Shown here one piece after another: positions 1 to 5,695 of a DNA stretch of 6,946 nt (positions are counted from its first letter, which is position 1; each line of letters begins with the position of its first letter). Below the pieces are notes generated by a model, which saw nothing but the letters and a program-made list of their open reading frames with translations, made no database searches and was not told the DNA's origin. Position numbers and translations under genes: made by a program. This DNA comes from Actinomycetota bacterium. GTDB lineage: Bacteria > Actinomycetota > Acidimicrobiia > Acidimicrobiales > CADCSY01. The stretch is taken from the NCBI GenBank assembly GCA_016178435.1, contig JACOTK010000093.1, positions 1 to 6,946 on the forward strand. Reading direction: 5' to 3'.

Positions 1-1
1 C

Positions 2-817
2 GCCAACGCCCTGCTCGGCTGCAAGGTGGTCCCCGTCGATCCGTTCGGTCGTCTCGATGTGGTCTCACGCGGAGCAGATGGCGTGCATGCGGCAGGTTGG
101 GCCATTGACCCCGACACGGGGGCGCCCATCGATGTGCACGTCTACGTCGACAATCGCCTTGCCGCATCGGGTCAGGCCTCTGCGGGTCGAGACGACGTGG
201 CAGCCACCGTCCCCGGTTTCGGTCCCGCCCACGGCTTCGACATGATCGTTCCCGAGGGCTCCCAGGTCTGTGCCTACGGCATCAACCAGGGATTGGGCGT
301 CAATGCCCTGCTGGGGTGCGGTCGGGCTCTGCCCCCACCTGCGGGCCCCGTTCCATCGGGTGGCACATCGAGCGCATCGACCCGATCATCGGCAGGCGTC
401 GATCGGATGGCAGAAGACCTTCTGACCCGCATCAATGACGAGCGAGCGGCGCGAGGCGTCGACCCCATGGCCTGGGATGAAGGCCTCGCCGGCGGCGCTC
501 GCGAATGGGCCGAGGAGATGAGCCGATCCGGCATGCATCACAGTCCGGGCGCCGGCCAGGACTACGGCGAGAACGTGCAGTATCTCTCCGGGGCGACATC
601 AGGTGCCTTGCACCTGATGTGGATGAACTCCGACCCTCACCGCGACAACATCGTGTGGCCGGCCTACGGCGCTGTCGGCGTCGGTGTCTACTGCGCCCCC
701 GACGGCGTGGTGTGGGCTGTCGAGCGATTCGGCCGGATCGACCCCGCAAAGCAGACGCCCATGGGTTCCTCGCCCGATCCCATCGTTCACGGCGACCAGG
801 GTGGTCCTGCCTGCTGA
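2..817 (+). CDS. CAP (SCP/PR-1-like) domain protein with upstream 99-residue repeat modules, 5' end missing
   Basis: The frame is open from the left edge, so the gene begins outside the window and any signal peptide cannot be seen. A GTG at position 26 is only an internal codon of the repeat. Counting that codon as residue 1, residues 1-98 form a repeat module, residues 99-125 a Pro/Ser/Gly/Thr-rich linker, residues 127-236 a CAP domain, and the rest a short polar tail ending in Cys. CAP hallmarks are visible: the helix with RINDERAARG, His171-His172, GENV with Glu182, the DPHRDNI segment with His205, GVGVYC, and a final strand with VERFG. The two His and the Glu fit the family's conserved cleft residues. 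Bacterial CAP proteins are usually exported or surface-attached; their biochemical role is mostly unknown. The repeat module contains two Cys (82, 98), consistent with folding outside the cytoplasm. The gene is convergent with the pilus cluster and therefore separately transcribed. The CAP assignment is firm; function, export and substrate are inference. Confidence 0.9.
   Translation, partial: ANALLGCKVVPVDPFGRLDVVSRGADGVHAAGWAIDPDTGAPIDVHVYVDNRLAASGQASAGRDDVAATVPGFGPAHGFDMIVPEGSQVCAYGINQGLGVNALLGCGRALPPPAGPVPSGGTSSASTRSSAGVDRMAEDLLTRINDERAARGVDPMAWDEGLAGGAREWAEEMSRSGMHHSPGAGQDYGENVQYLSGATSGALHLMWMNSDPHRDNIVWPAYGAVGVGVYCAPDGVVWAVERFGRIDPAKQTPMGSSPDPIVHGDQGGPAC
23..319 (+). repeat. 99-codon protein repeat module, with the tail of a preceding copy at 2-22
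   Basis: The hexapeptide NALLGC is encoded at 5-22 and again at 302-319, exactly 297 bases (99 codons) apart. The window therefore opens in the last residues of one module and then shows one complete copy. The complete copy has the pattern FGRLDVV, then AGWAIDPDT, then IDVHVYVDN, then GFGPAHGFDM, then QVCAYGINQG, and ends in NALLGC. I recognise this pattern as a recurring module in secreted actinobacterial proteins, often as tandem copies beside a catalytic or binding domain; I know no established function for it. The alternating hydrophobic pattern and the paired Cys suggest a small extracellular beta-rich domain. Confidence 0.75.
596..620. repeat. Perfect 11-bp inverted repeat with 3-base spacer, inside the CAP coding region
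   Basis: The left arm ACATCAGGTGC (596-606) is the exact reverse complement of the right arm GCACCTGATGT (610-620), separated by CTT. It lies in the CAP domain, encoding TSGALHLM, between the GENV motif and the HRDNI motif. It could fold as a hairpin in the mRNA or act as a dyad binding site in DNA. No T-run follows on either strand, so it is not a standard terminator. The sequence is certain; any function is unknown. Confidence 0.8.
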
Positions 818-848
818 GCGTTTGAGAGCCGGGGTGGCGAGGTGGTGT

Positions 849-867
849 TGAGCGGTTGGCCGGCTCA
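849..867. terminator. Weak hairpin at the convergent gene junction, possible bidirectional terminator
   Basis: The 47 bases between the two convergent stop codons (818-864) contain no gene. TGAGCGG at 849-855 can pair with CC and GCTCA at 860-867 across a TTGG loop with one bulged G. Competing dyads exist: GAGCCGG at 826-832 with CCGGCTC at 860-866, and CTGAGC at 814-819 with GCTCAG at 863-868. The stop codon of the TadG-like gene lies inside the stem. There is no T-tract on either side, so this is not a convincing intrinsic terminator; it is listed because two converging transcripts must end near here. Confidence 0.25.
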
Positions 868-1335
868 GGGGCCGAACGGGATGGGTTCCGCCGGGACCTC
901 GGCGATGGCCCTCGACGTTGCGCCCACATCGAAGGTCTGTGCCCCACCCGGAACGGCCCGCGAGAAGATGGTGTCCACCCGGCCGGTCACGGTCACGGTC
1001 ACCTCGATGCCGTTGACGGTCGTGTTGACCGAGAGGTCGTGGACACCGGAAGGTTGCATACCCTCAATCGTCGTCTGGGCGATGTCGGAGGCCCGCTCCG
1101 CATCGAGAGCAACCACGGAGCCCTGGTAGAAGGTCCCCTCGCCCAAGGCGGAGGCTGCGTTGTTGGCCGCCGCCGCGGAGGCGTTGGCGAGGGAGCGTTC
1201 GCCCATGAAGGCGATGGCGTGATCAACAGCGAGCGCGCCGAGGATGATGAAGACCAGCACGGCAACGGGCATGAGGATGAGGACGCTCCCGCCCTCGCGT
1301 GGCGACGGTGGAAGGTCCTTGCGGGTCACCGGCAT
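865..1335 (-). CDS. TadG-like pilus assembly pseudopilin
   Basis: This 156-residue protein has a short basic N-terminus (MPVTRKDLPPSPREGG), one hydrophobic segment at about residues 17-39 ending in the LALAVD-like motif GALAVDHA, and then a small extracytoplasmic domain. That layout matches TadG-like Flp pilus proteins of actinobacteria, which are much shorter than proteobacterial TadG and lack its von Willebrand-type region. Residues 48-66 are Ala-rich (ANASAAAANNAAS) and likely continue the pilin-like helix. The C-terminal half is beta-rich (EVTVTVTGRVD). It is the last gene of the minus-strand cluster, and its ATG lies 10 bases inside the preceding gene. The SD is weak (GGA seven bases before ATG), so translation probably depends on coupling. 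It probably works as a minor or anchoring pilin; that role is inferred from neighbours. Confidence 0.75.
   Translation of the reverse strand: MPVTRKDLPPSPREGGSVLILMPVAVLVFIILGALAVDHAIAFMGERSLANASAAAANNAASALGEGTFYQGSVVALDAERASDIAQTTIEGMQPSGVHDLSVNTTVNGIEVTVTVTGRVDTIFSRAVPGGAQTFDVGATSRAIAEVPAEPIPFGP
985..1002. repeat. Three tandem copies of GGTCAC
   Basis: GGTCAC occurs three times in direct succession within the TadG-like gene, where it encodes the alternating VTVTVT strand. The unit is six bases, so copy-number change would keep the reading frame. It most likely reflects the beta-strand residue pattern and codon preference rather than a regulatory element. Confidence 0.7.
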
Positions 1336-1829
1336 GGTGTGTCCGTCGGCGACTCGCTCGATGGCACGCCGCTTCGATAGGGGTCGACCACCTCACTGTG
1401 GCTCGCTCGAACGGTGATGGCTCCTGGTCCCAGAGCCTTCACCCATGGCAGCGAGATGGTCGGGACGGGATAGGAAACCTCGAAGGTGATCGGTGCGCAG
1501 CGTGCATAGGCCACGGCGCCTCGGTTCTGCAGGGTCATCTTCGAGGCATCGCGGCCGTGGCCGGTGAAGGCGGCCTCCGCTGCCAGGTGCGCATCCCGGG
1601 AGGCGTCGTCGGCGGTGGGGCCGGGCGACTCGACATAGGCGCGGGTTGCCTCACGTGCCGCGGCGGATGCGGCAATCTTGGCATCGATCACACCCCAGGC
1701 ATTTGCCAACAGGAGCGAGCCGATCACGAATACCAGCACGCCGAAGGGAAGCGCCTCGGCGCCGCCGGCGAAGCCGGACTCGTCGGTGCATCTGCCTCGA
1801 AGGTCACACGGCAGCGATCGCCGATTCAT
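1326..1829 (-). CDS. TadE-like pseudopilin (second of two)
   Basis: This 167-residue protein has a basic, Cys-containing N-terminus (MNRRSLPCDLRGRC), then DESGFAGGAEALPFG leading into one hydrophobic helix at about residues 27-47. A long Ala-rich helix follows (KIAASAAAREATRAYVE) and then a soluble beta-rich domain to the end. The acidic residue just before the hydrophobic helix (Glu25), followed by the Ala-rich helix with REATR, is typical of TadE-family minor pilins. In the common TadE pattern Glu is the fifth residue after a Gly cleavage site; here Gly19 is six residues before Glu25 and Phe20 sits at the canonical -1 place, so processing is uncertain. Its ATG overlaps the upstream gene's stop (ATGA), and its end overlaps the TadG-like start by 10 bases. 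The SD is weak (GGA). The family call is fairly firm; the exact pilus role is not known. Confidence 0.8.
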   Translation of the reverse strand: MNRRSLPCDLRGRCTDESGFAGGAEALPFGVLVFVIGSLLLANAWGVIDAKIAASAAAREATRAYVESPGPTADDASRDAHLAAEAAFTGHGRDASKMTLQNRGAVAYARCAPITFEVSYPVPTISLPWVKALGPGAITVRASHSEVVDPYRSGVPSSESPTDTPCR

Positions 1830-2239
1830 CGGACGCGTTCCATGCGAACGGCCAGCGTTCGATCGACATGTTGGTAGGGCATCGGAACGATGGCCAACAG
1901 ATTCGTGGGATGGTCCGCGATCACTCGCAGCTCCACACGGTCGGGTTCGGGGTCGCCATCGGTGTCGGGATAGCTCCAGATGAATCGCAGGCTTCCCGCA
2001 CTCGCGTAGCGATCGAGCATGTGCCGAGCCTGTCCTTCCGCATAGGCCTCGGCATCGGGCCCGCCTCCGCGGCCCGCGACAAGTCGGGCCGCGTCGAAGC
2101 CCACGGCGGTCACCGTGGAGGTGGCGTAGAGGTTGAGCACGAGGTGGACGGCCAGGAAGAGGAGGATCAGGAACACCGTGACCCCGGTGATCGAACCGAT
2201 GAGGCCGCTGCCCTCCTCGTCGCCCGGCGAGGATTGCAC
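1826..2239 (-). CDS. TadE-like pseudopilin (first of two), GTG start
   Basis: The 137-residue product starts MQSSPGDEEGSGLIG, has one long hydrophobic helix at about residues 12-38 (TGVTVFLILLFLAVHLVLN), and continues as an amphipathic helix with FDAARLVAG. A soluble domain with a beta-rich end follows. This is the single-helix, pilin-like layout of TadE-family proteins. I chose GTG at 2239 because GGGAG lies 9 bases upstream. A TTG at 2248 would overlap the previous stop (TTGA) and add three residues, but GGGAG would then touch the start codon. The frame stays open to an ATG at 2518, but that extension is Arg/His-rich and runs antiparallel to nothing sensible: it simply overlaps the pilin-like gene in another frame. 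The gene ends in an ATGA overlap with the next TadE-like gene. It has no Cys. The role as minor pilin is inferred from fold pattern and position. Confidence 0.75.
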   Translation of the reverse strand: MQSSPGDEEGSGLIGSITGVTVFLILLFLAVHLVLNLYATSTVTAVGFDAARLVAGRGGGPDAEAYAEGQARHMLDRYASAGSLRFIWSYPDTDGDPEPDRVELRVIADHPTNLLAIVPMPYQHVDRTLAVRMERVR

Positions 2240-2244
2240 GATGG

Positions 2245-2502
2245 TCAACTCCCGATTTGCTCCACGTTGTCGCTGATCTTGGTGCTCGCGTCGTCGAAGA
2301 CCGTCTTGAACGCGACCCACATGGACAGACCGATGAGGGCCATGATCAGCACCGCGATGGCCGTGGAGATCACGCCTTCGCCTGCCTGGTCGGCAAGGCG
2401 GGAACGAAGCCCGGCGCTCCGGCGCTCCGGCATGACCGGGGTCTCCATGCAGATCGGATCGGTGTGGACAGGGGATCGCATTGGCTGCTCCTTGGTTTTC
2501 AT
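2245..2502 (-). CDS. Small Flp-pilin-like protein, candidate major pilin
   Basis: The 85-residue product has a long polar leader (about residues 1-38), then ADQAGEGVISTAIAVLIMAL forming the start of one hydrophobic helix (about 44-66), and a short charged amphipathic tail (KTVFDDASTKISDNVEQIGS). Size, single N-terminal-proximal helix and a Glu just before it match Flp-type pilins. The canonical Flp site has Gly at -1 and Glu at +5; here Glu42 directly follows Gly41, and counting it as +5 puts Ala37 at -1. It sits between tadC and the TadE-like genes, preceded by a 44-base gap and the strongest SD sequences of this half of the cluster, as expected for an abundant subunit. Two starts are possible: ATG 2502 and in-frame ATG 2481, each with its own SD. 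Alternatives are a minor pilin, with the true major pilin encoded elsewhere. Confidence 0.7.
   Translation of the reverse strand: MKTKEQPMRSPVHTDPICMETPVMPERRSAGLRSRLADQAGEGVISTAIAVLIMALIGLSMWVAFKTVFDDASTKISDNVEQIGS
2249..2253 (-). promoter_or_regulatory. Ribosome-binding site GGGAG that sets the GTG start at 2239
   Basis: Read on the minus strand, GGGAG is followed by TTGACCATC and then GTG. The 9-base spacing suits the GTG, while a TTG start would leave no spacing. The site lies inside the last codons of the upstream pilin-like gene, so ribosomes ending there can restart. Confidence 0.55.
2411..2431. repeat. 2.6 tandem copies of CCGGCGCT in the pilin-like leader region
   Basis: CCGGCGCT occurs at 2411-2418 and 2419-2426 with a partial third copy to 2431. 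It encodes part of PERRSAG in the leader of the pilin-like protein. The unit is 8 bases, so gain or loss of a copy would shift the reading frame upstream of the hydrophobic helix. The repeat is short and may be chance in GC-rich DNA. Confidence 0.6.
2488..2493 (-). promoter_or_regulatory. Ribosome-binding site AAGGAG for the internal start at 2481
   Basis: On the minus strand AAGGAG is followed by CAGCCA and ATG at 2481, a 6-base spacing. It lies within the first codons of the reading frame that starts at 2502, so it could give a second pilin precursor shorter by seven residues. Confidence 0.5.
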
Positions 2503-2509
2503 GGATGTT

Positions 2510-2515
2510 TCCTTT
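2510..2515 (-). promoter_or_regulatory. Ribosome-binding site AAAGGA for the pilin-like start at 2502
   Basis: On the minus strand AAAGGA is followed by seven bases (AACATCC) and ATG at 2502. It lies in the 44-base gap after tadC. The surrounding purine/A-rich stretch differs from the GC-rich background and favours efficient initiation. I see no convincing -35/-10 pair in the gap. Confidence 0.65.
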
Positions 2516-2546
2516 CACTTGTCGACTTGCGGCTCATCGGCTCGGG

Positions 2547-3452
2547 TCAGGCGCCGAACATGCGAAGGGCCTCGATGAACGGGATCGCCATGAACAGGAC
2601 GCCGGGGATCAAGGTCGCAACGGTGACGGGGATCCACACCTGTTGCTCACGTCGCTCGGCGATCTCGATGAGCTCCCGTTGCATGTCACGACGGATGGAT
2701 CGGGCCTCCTCGGCGATGAGACGACCGAGGTCACTCGTGTCGCGATTGAGCGCGAGGACGGGGACCAGACGATCAAGCGCATCGACCTTGGCGATGATGG
2801 CCCACTCGCGAAGAGCCTCGGTTTCCGAGAGGCCCTGACCGATGCGATTGCACACGCGCTCGAGATCAGCGGCACATGCCCCTGTGCTGCGACGGGAAAG
2901 TCGACTCAGGGCCGAGGACAGCGACCATCCTGCCGAGAGGAGCAGGGCCAGTTGCTCCGCGATGACCGGCAGCTCGAGGAACAAACGACGTTGTCGCCGT
3001 TCGGAAGCCTTGGCGAGACGCTGTTCCTGGATGAGCAGGGTGAGGATGGGACCGGCGAGCAGGAATGCCAGTCCCACCGGGCTGGGTGGTCGAAGCGCCA
3101 GTGTGACAAGGGCGGCAACGCCGAAACCGAGGACGCTGTAGCCCACCTGGCGCACCCGAAATGTCGTTGCGTCAACGGGTGCATGGATCCGTGTCAGACG
3201 CAGATCGAGGTCCTCGGTGATGCCCACCATCCGCGCCAGGCGGGAGCCGATCAGGTGCGAGGTCGGTGCGATGGCATCGCGAAACGAGGCCACCGAGAAG
3301 ATCCCTGTCCTGCCGGGACGAGCCATGCCGCCCGGTCCGTAGGGCCGGAGGCGCTCGGAGAGGGAGGGACGCGAGAAGACCCGGAGCTCCGACAATGCGA
3401 GGGTGGCCCCGACCCACAACAACAGCCCGCACAGGGCAACCACACGGGTCAT
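2547..3452 (-). CDS. tadC: TadC-like type II secretion F-domain (T2SSF) membrane platform protein
   Basis: The 301-residue product has an N-terminal membrane helix (about 3-21), a charged region with GITEDLDLRLTRIHAPVDAT, two further helices (about 102-120 and 126-141), a cytoplasmic T2SSF domain (about 158-270), and a C-terminal helix (about 272-291, TVATLIPGVLFMAIPFIEAL). T2SSF features are ELPVIAEQLALLLSAGWSLS, IGQGLSETEALREWA and the Asp/Arg-rich helix before the last membrane segment. TadC pairs with TadB as the inner-membrane platform on which TadA acts. Distinction from TadB rests on gene order and on the second position in the pair. I chose ATG at 3452: it has GGGA eight bases upstream, whereas the GTG at 3470 has no SD and adds six polar residues. 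The gap to the upstream tadB stop is 30 bases. Confidence 0.85.
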   Translation of the reverse strand: MTRVVALCGLLLWVGATLALSELRVFSRPSLSERLRPYGPGGMARPGRTGIFSVASFRDAIAPTSHLIGSRLARMVGITEDLDLRLTRIHAPVDATTFRVRQVGYSVLGFGVAALVTLALRPPSPVGLAFLLAGPILTLLIQEQRLAKASERRQRRLFLELPVIAEQLALLLSAGWSLSSALSRLSRRSTGACAADLERVCNRIGQGLSETEALREWAIIAKVDALDRLVPVLALNRDTSDLGRLIAEEARSIRRDMQRELIEIAERREQQVWIPVTVATLIPGVLFMAIPFIEALRMFGA

Positions 3453-3482
3453 GGCTTGAGTCCCGAGCACCGGGTCGGTCGA

Positions 3483-4370
3483 TCAGACACCGTCGAACAC
3501 CCGTTGTTCGTCGGGAAGACGCATGATGCGCCCGGCCCACAACCAGCATGTGGCCATGATGACCAAACCGACCATCACCAGAAACTGACCGGTGGCGCCC
3601 GCGTATGCCGAGCGGCCCTGACCGATGCTCAACCCGATCATGGCCATGCCCAGCGGCACGATCAGGACGAACTTGCGGGCGAACCGGGCTCCGGCCTGAC
3701 GGGAGCGGGCATCCTTGCGGCCCTGCACGTCGATGATGCGATCGTCGACGAGCGCGGTCAGGCAACGATCGATGTCGTTGCCGCCGATCTGATGGGCGAT
3801 CAGCAGCGTTTCGCAGACAGCGTCGGCGGTCGCGTCCGCCAGTCGATCCTTGAGGACGGCGATCGTGCGTGGAAAGTCGGTCGACAGAAGCCATTCCCGA
3901 TGAGCGGCCTCGAAGGCCCCACGCATGTCCTCCGGGGCGCGGGCGCCGACTTCGAACAATGCCTGGGGAACAGACCGCCCAAGCGAGACGGTCGTCAGGC
4001 GGATCTCCTCGATGAGTCGGGGCCATGCCTCCCGAGCCTCGTTGCGCCGCTGCTCGCGGCGGGCTCGCGCCGCGGCCACGGGAAAGGTCGTCGAGAAACA
4101 GCCGCCCGCCAGCGAAGGAACGATGCCTCCGAAGACGGCATGGGTGAGGACGGCCCCGACGACGAAGAGCATGACGCCCGCGCCCAACAGCTCCTGGGGC
4201 CGCGTGTCCTCCAGGCCGGCCTGCACAAACCACGATCGGAGTTGCCGGGTGGCGGTCCGTCGGTCGCGAACCGACGGACCGGGCCCGATGCCGCGCCAAT
4301 GGAACGCGGTCGCGGTGTAGATGAGGTGGATGCCGTACGCACCGGCGAGCGTGACCAACAGGGCGATCAT
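3483..4370 (-). CDS. tadB: TadB-like type II secretion F-domain (T2SSF) membrane platform protein
   Basis: The 295-residue product begins MIALLVTLAGAYGIHLIY, a membrane helix (about 2-20). Next come a basic loop and a hydrophobic stretch with two helices (about 61-97), a cytoplasmic T2SSF domain (about 115-228) with RLIEEIRLTTVSLGRSVPQA and LLIAHQIGGNDIDRCL, and two C-terminal helices (about 231-250 and 261-281). This is the standard TadB layout. It would partner TadC and be moved by TadA to push pilins out of the membrane. The ATG at 4370 overlaps the tadA stop (ATGA), with AGGAAGG ten bases upstream. The frame is open further upstream to 4622, but those 84 residues are Arg/Pro/His-rich, lack hydrophobic pattern, and lie over the end of tadA, so they are not protein-coding. 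A strong inverted repeat lies in its early codons. Confidence 0.88.
   Translation of the reverse strand: MIALLVTLAGAYGIHLIYTATAFHWRGIGPGPSVRDRRTATRQLRSWFVQAGLEDTRPQELLGAGVMLFVVGAVLTHAVFGGIVPSLAGGCFSTTFPVAAARARREQRRNEAREAWPRLIEEIRLTTVSLGRSVPQALFEVGARAPEDMRGAFEAAHREWLLSTDFPRTIAVLKDRLADATADAVCETLLIAHQIGGNDIDRCLTALVDDRIIDVQGRKDARSRQAGARFARKFVLIVPLGMAMIGLSIGQGRSAYAGATGQFLVMVGLVIMATCWLWAGRIMRLPDEQRVFDGV
4253..4281. repeat. Perfect 12-bp inverted repeat with 5-base loop, early in tadB
   Basis: CGGTCCGTCGGT (4253-4264) and ACCGACGGACCG (4270-4281) are exact reverse complements around CGCGA. On the tadB mRNA it would form a 12-pair, very GC-rich hairpin with loop TCGCG, about 90-118 bases after the start codon, over codons for GPSVRDRRT. 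There is no T-tract. It could slow ribosomes, stabilise or mark a processing point between the ATPase and platform messages, or be a DNA dyad. The structure is certain from sequence; function is unknown. Confidence 0.8.
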
Positions 4371-5695
4371 GTCGCGAAGCCCTTCCTGTCGGCGGGCGAT
4401 CGCGTTCCCGAGGCATTGAGCAGCGCTCGAAGGTCGTAGCCCTCCTCCTCGAAAGGACGCCGGCAGCGCACCGGGAGGTCGCCCGTCCACGTCAGGGGAG
4501 CGTCCCGGCGCGGGCGGTTGAACAGCTCCGTGACGGTGAACGCTGTTCCCTCCGGTCCGGTCTGCAGGTCCTCGACGGCAATGATCTCGGTGACCTGCGG
4601 CTTGCCGCGCACCCGAGCGCAATGGACGACCAGATCGATCGATTCACTGACCAGTGCATTCAGGGCCGAGAGGGGAAGAGCCGAGGAGGTCTCGGCGAGC
4701 TGGCAGATGAACCGCAGTCGGGTCAGGGCCTGGCGAGCGGATCCCGCGTGAATGGTCGTGTATCCCTTGACGCCCGAGGAGAGCGTCAACAACAGGGGCA
4801 GCGCCTCTCGATCACGGACCTCCCCGACGACGGCGACGTCGGGCGCCATGCGCAGGAACCCCGACACCAGTCGGCGCAGGTCGATCTCCGGACGATCCGA
4901 TCGAGCGGGGCGCGTCTGCATGGCTGCGACGTTGGGCAGTGGCACGTCGACCTCGAAGACCTCCTCGGCGCTGACCACACGCAAGGACGGGTCGAGCTCG
5001 GCCGTGCAGCACGACAGGAGCGTCGTCTTTCCCGATCCGGGTGCGCCCGCGAAGATGATGGACTGACGCGAACGCGTTGCGGCACGCAGGAATCCCGCGG
5101 CGGCCGGTTCGAGCATGCCGAGCTCCACGAGGTCATCCAGGGAGCGGTAGGCGACACCCGTGAACTTGCGGATGTTGACGAGCACGTGGCCGTCCCGGCC
5201 GACGTCGCCATGGACGATGTGAAGGCGTGACCCGTTGTCGAGCTGAGCATCCTGGAGTCCCTCGGCTGCATCGAGCTTGCGGTGTGACCCCGACGCGTCG
5301 TCGAGGATCTTCGTCAGGGTTCGAAGGACGTGCTCGTTGTCGTGAAAGACCTCGTCGTGGTACCCGGAGACGCCGGCGTGTCGTTTGGCGAAGATGGCGT
5401 CCGGAGCGTTGATCATGATCTCCCAGACGTCGTCATCGGCGAGGAGGGGTTCGAGCGGGCCGTATCCCGTGAGGTTGCGCAGCGCCCGGTCCGCGACGAC
5501 GTCGGGGTTGGCGAGATCGAAGGACCGCAGTCCTCGTTGGTGATCGGCGTTCCAGCGGGAGATCTCGTCCGCGATGAGCCGGCGCAGGGCGGCCATGCCC
5601 GATTCGCCGCGGACATCGAGTGCCAGATCCTTGCCGAGTGCCTGGACACGGGATTCGATCTCCGCGAGGGGAGACGACGACGCGAGGTCAGCCAT
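4367..5695 (-). CDS. tadA: TadA/CpaF-type pilus assembly motor ATPase
   Basis: The 442-residue product is a PilT/VirB11-class secretion ATPase. Residue positions from the chosen ATG: an N-terminal helical region with NLTGYGPLEPLLADDDVWEI (about 74-93), a domain ending in the Arg-rich SRLHIVHG and VNIRKF segments, Walker A GAPGSGKTT (217-225), a region like the Asp box (SAEEVFEVDVP, 242-252, with EE where most relatives have ED), Walker B LRMAPDVAVVGEVRDREA (281-298, Glu292), and the His box GYTTIHAGSARQALTRL (311-327, His316). All nucleotide-binding elements are intact, so it should be active. It would be a cytoplasmic hexamer driving TadB/TadC. ATG 5695 is chosen over ATG 5719 because GAGGAGGGGG lies just upstream of the former and inside the latter reading. 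It overlaps the CpaE-like stop by one base (TGATG) and the tadB start by four. Confidence 0.95.
   Translation of the reverse strand: MADLASSSPLAEIESRVQALGKDLALDVRGESGMAALRRLIADEISRWNADHQRGLRSFDLANPDVVADRALRNLTGYGPLEPLLADDDVWEIMINAPDAIFAKRHAGVSGYHDEVFHDNEHVLRTLTKILDDASGSHRKLDAAEGLQDAQLDNGSRLHIVHGDVGRDGHVLVNIRKFTGVAYRSLDDLVELGMLEPAAAGFLRAATRSRQSIIFAGAPGSGKTTLLSCCTAELDPSLRVVSAEEVFEVDVPLPNVAAMQTRPARSDRPEIDLRRLVSGFLRMAPDVAVVGEVRDREALPLLLTLSSGVKGYTTIHAGSARQALTRLRFICQLAETSSALPLSALNALVSESIDLVVHCARVRGKPQVTEIIAVEDLQTGPEGTAFTVTELFNRPRRDAPLTWTGDLPVRCRRPFEEEGYDLRALLNASGTRSPADRKGFAT

Noticed and set aside
26..28. GTG at 26 as the start of the CAP gene
   Set aside because: The codons before it encode NALLGC, the conserved end of a repeat module, so the gene continues to the left.
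2101..2118. CCACGG/CCGTGG 6-bp dyad in the first TadE-like gene
   Set aside because: Six-pair stems with short loops are expected many times by chance in a GC-rich 7-kb window; no T-tract or position supports a role.
2240..2518. Upstream extension of the first TadE-like frame to an ATG at 2518
   Set aside because: The extra residues are Arg/His/Gly-rich with no family match and lie over the pilin-like gene, whose own frame has the hydrophobic helix and good ribosome-binding sites.
1646..2578. Plus-strand open frame of 310 codons antisense to the TadE-like and pilin-like genes
   Set aside because: Arg/Ser/His-rich with no recognisable domain, and opposite three genes with clear pilin-like hydrophobic patterns.
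2481..4439. Long plus-strand open frame of 652 codons antisense to tadC and tadB
   Set aside because: It is rich in Arg, Gly, Asp, His and Gln, has no hydrophobic or domain pattern, and mirrors two well-recognised T2SSF genes. Long antisense frames are common in GC-rich DNA.
4371..4622. Upstream extension of tadB by 84 residues
   Set aside because: The extension is Arg/Pro-rich and overlaps the conserved 3' part of tadA. ATG 4370 begins right at a membrane helix, as in other TadB proteins, and forms an ATGA overlap.
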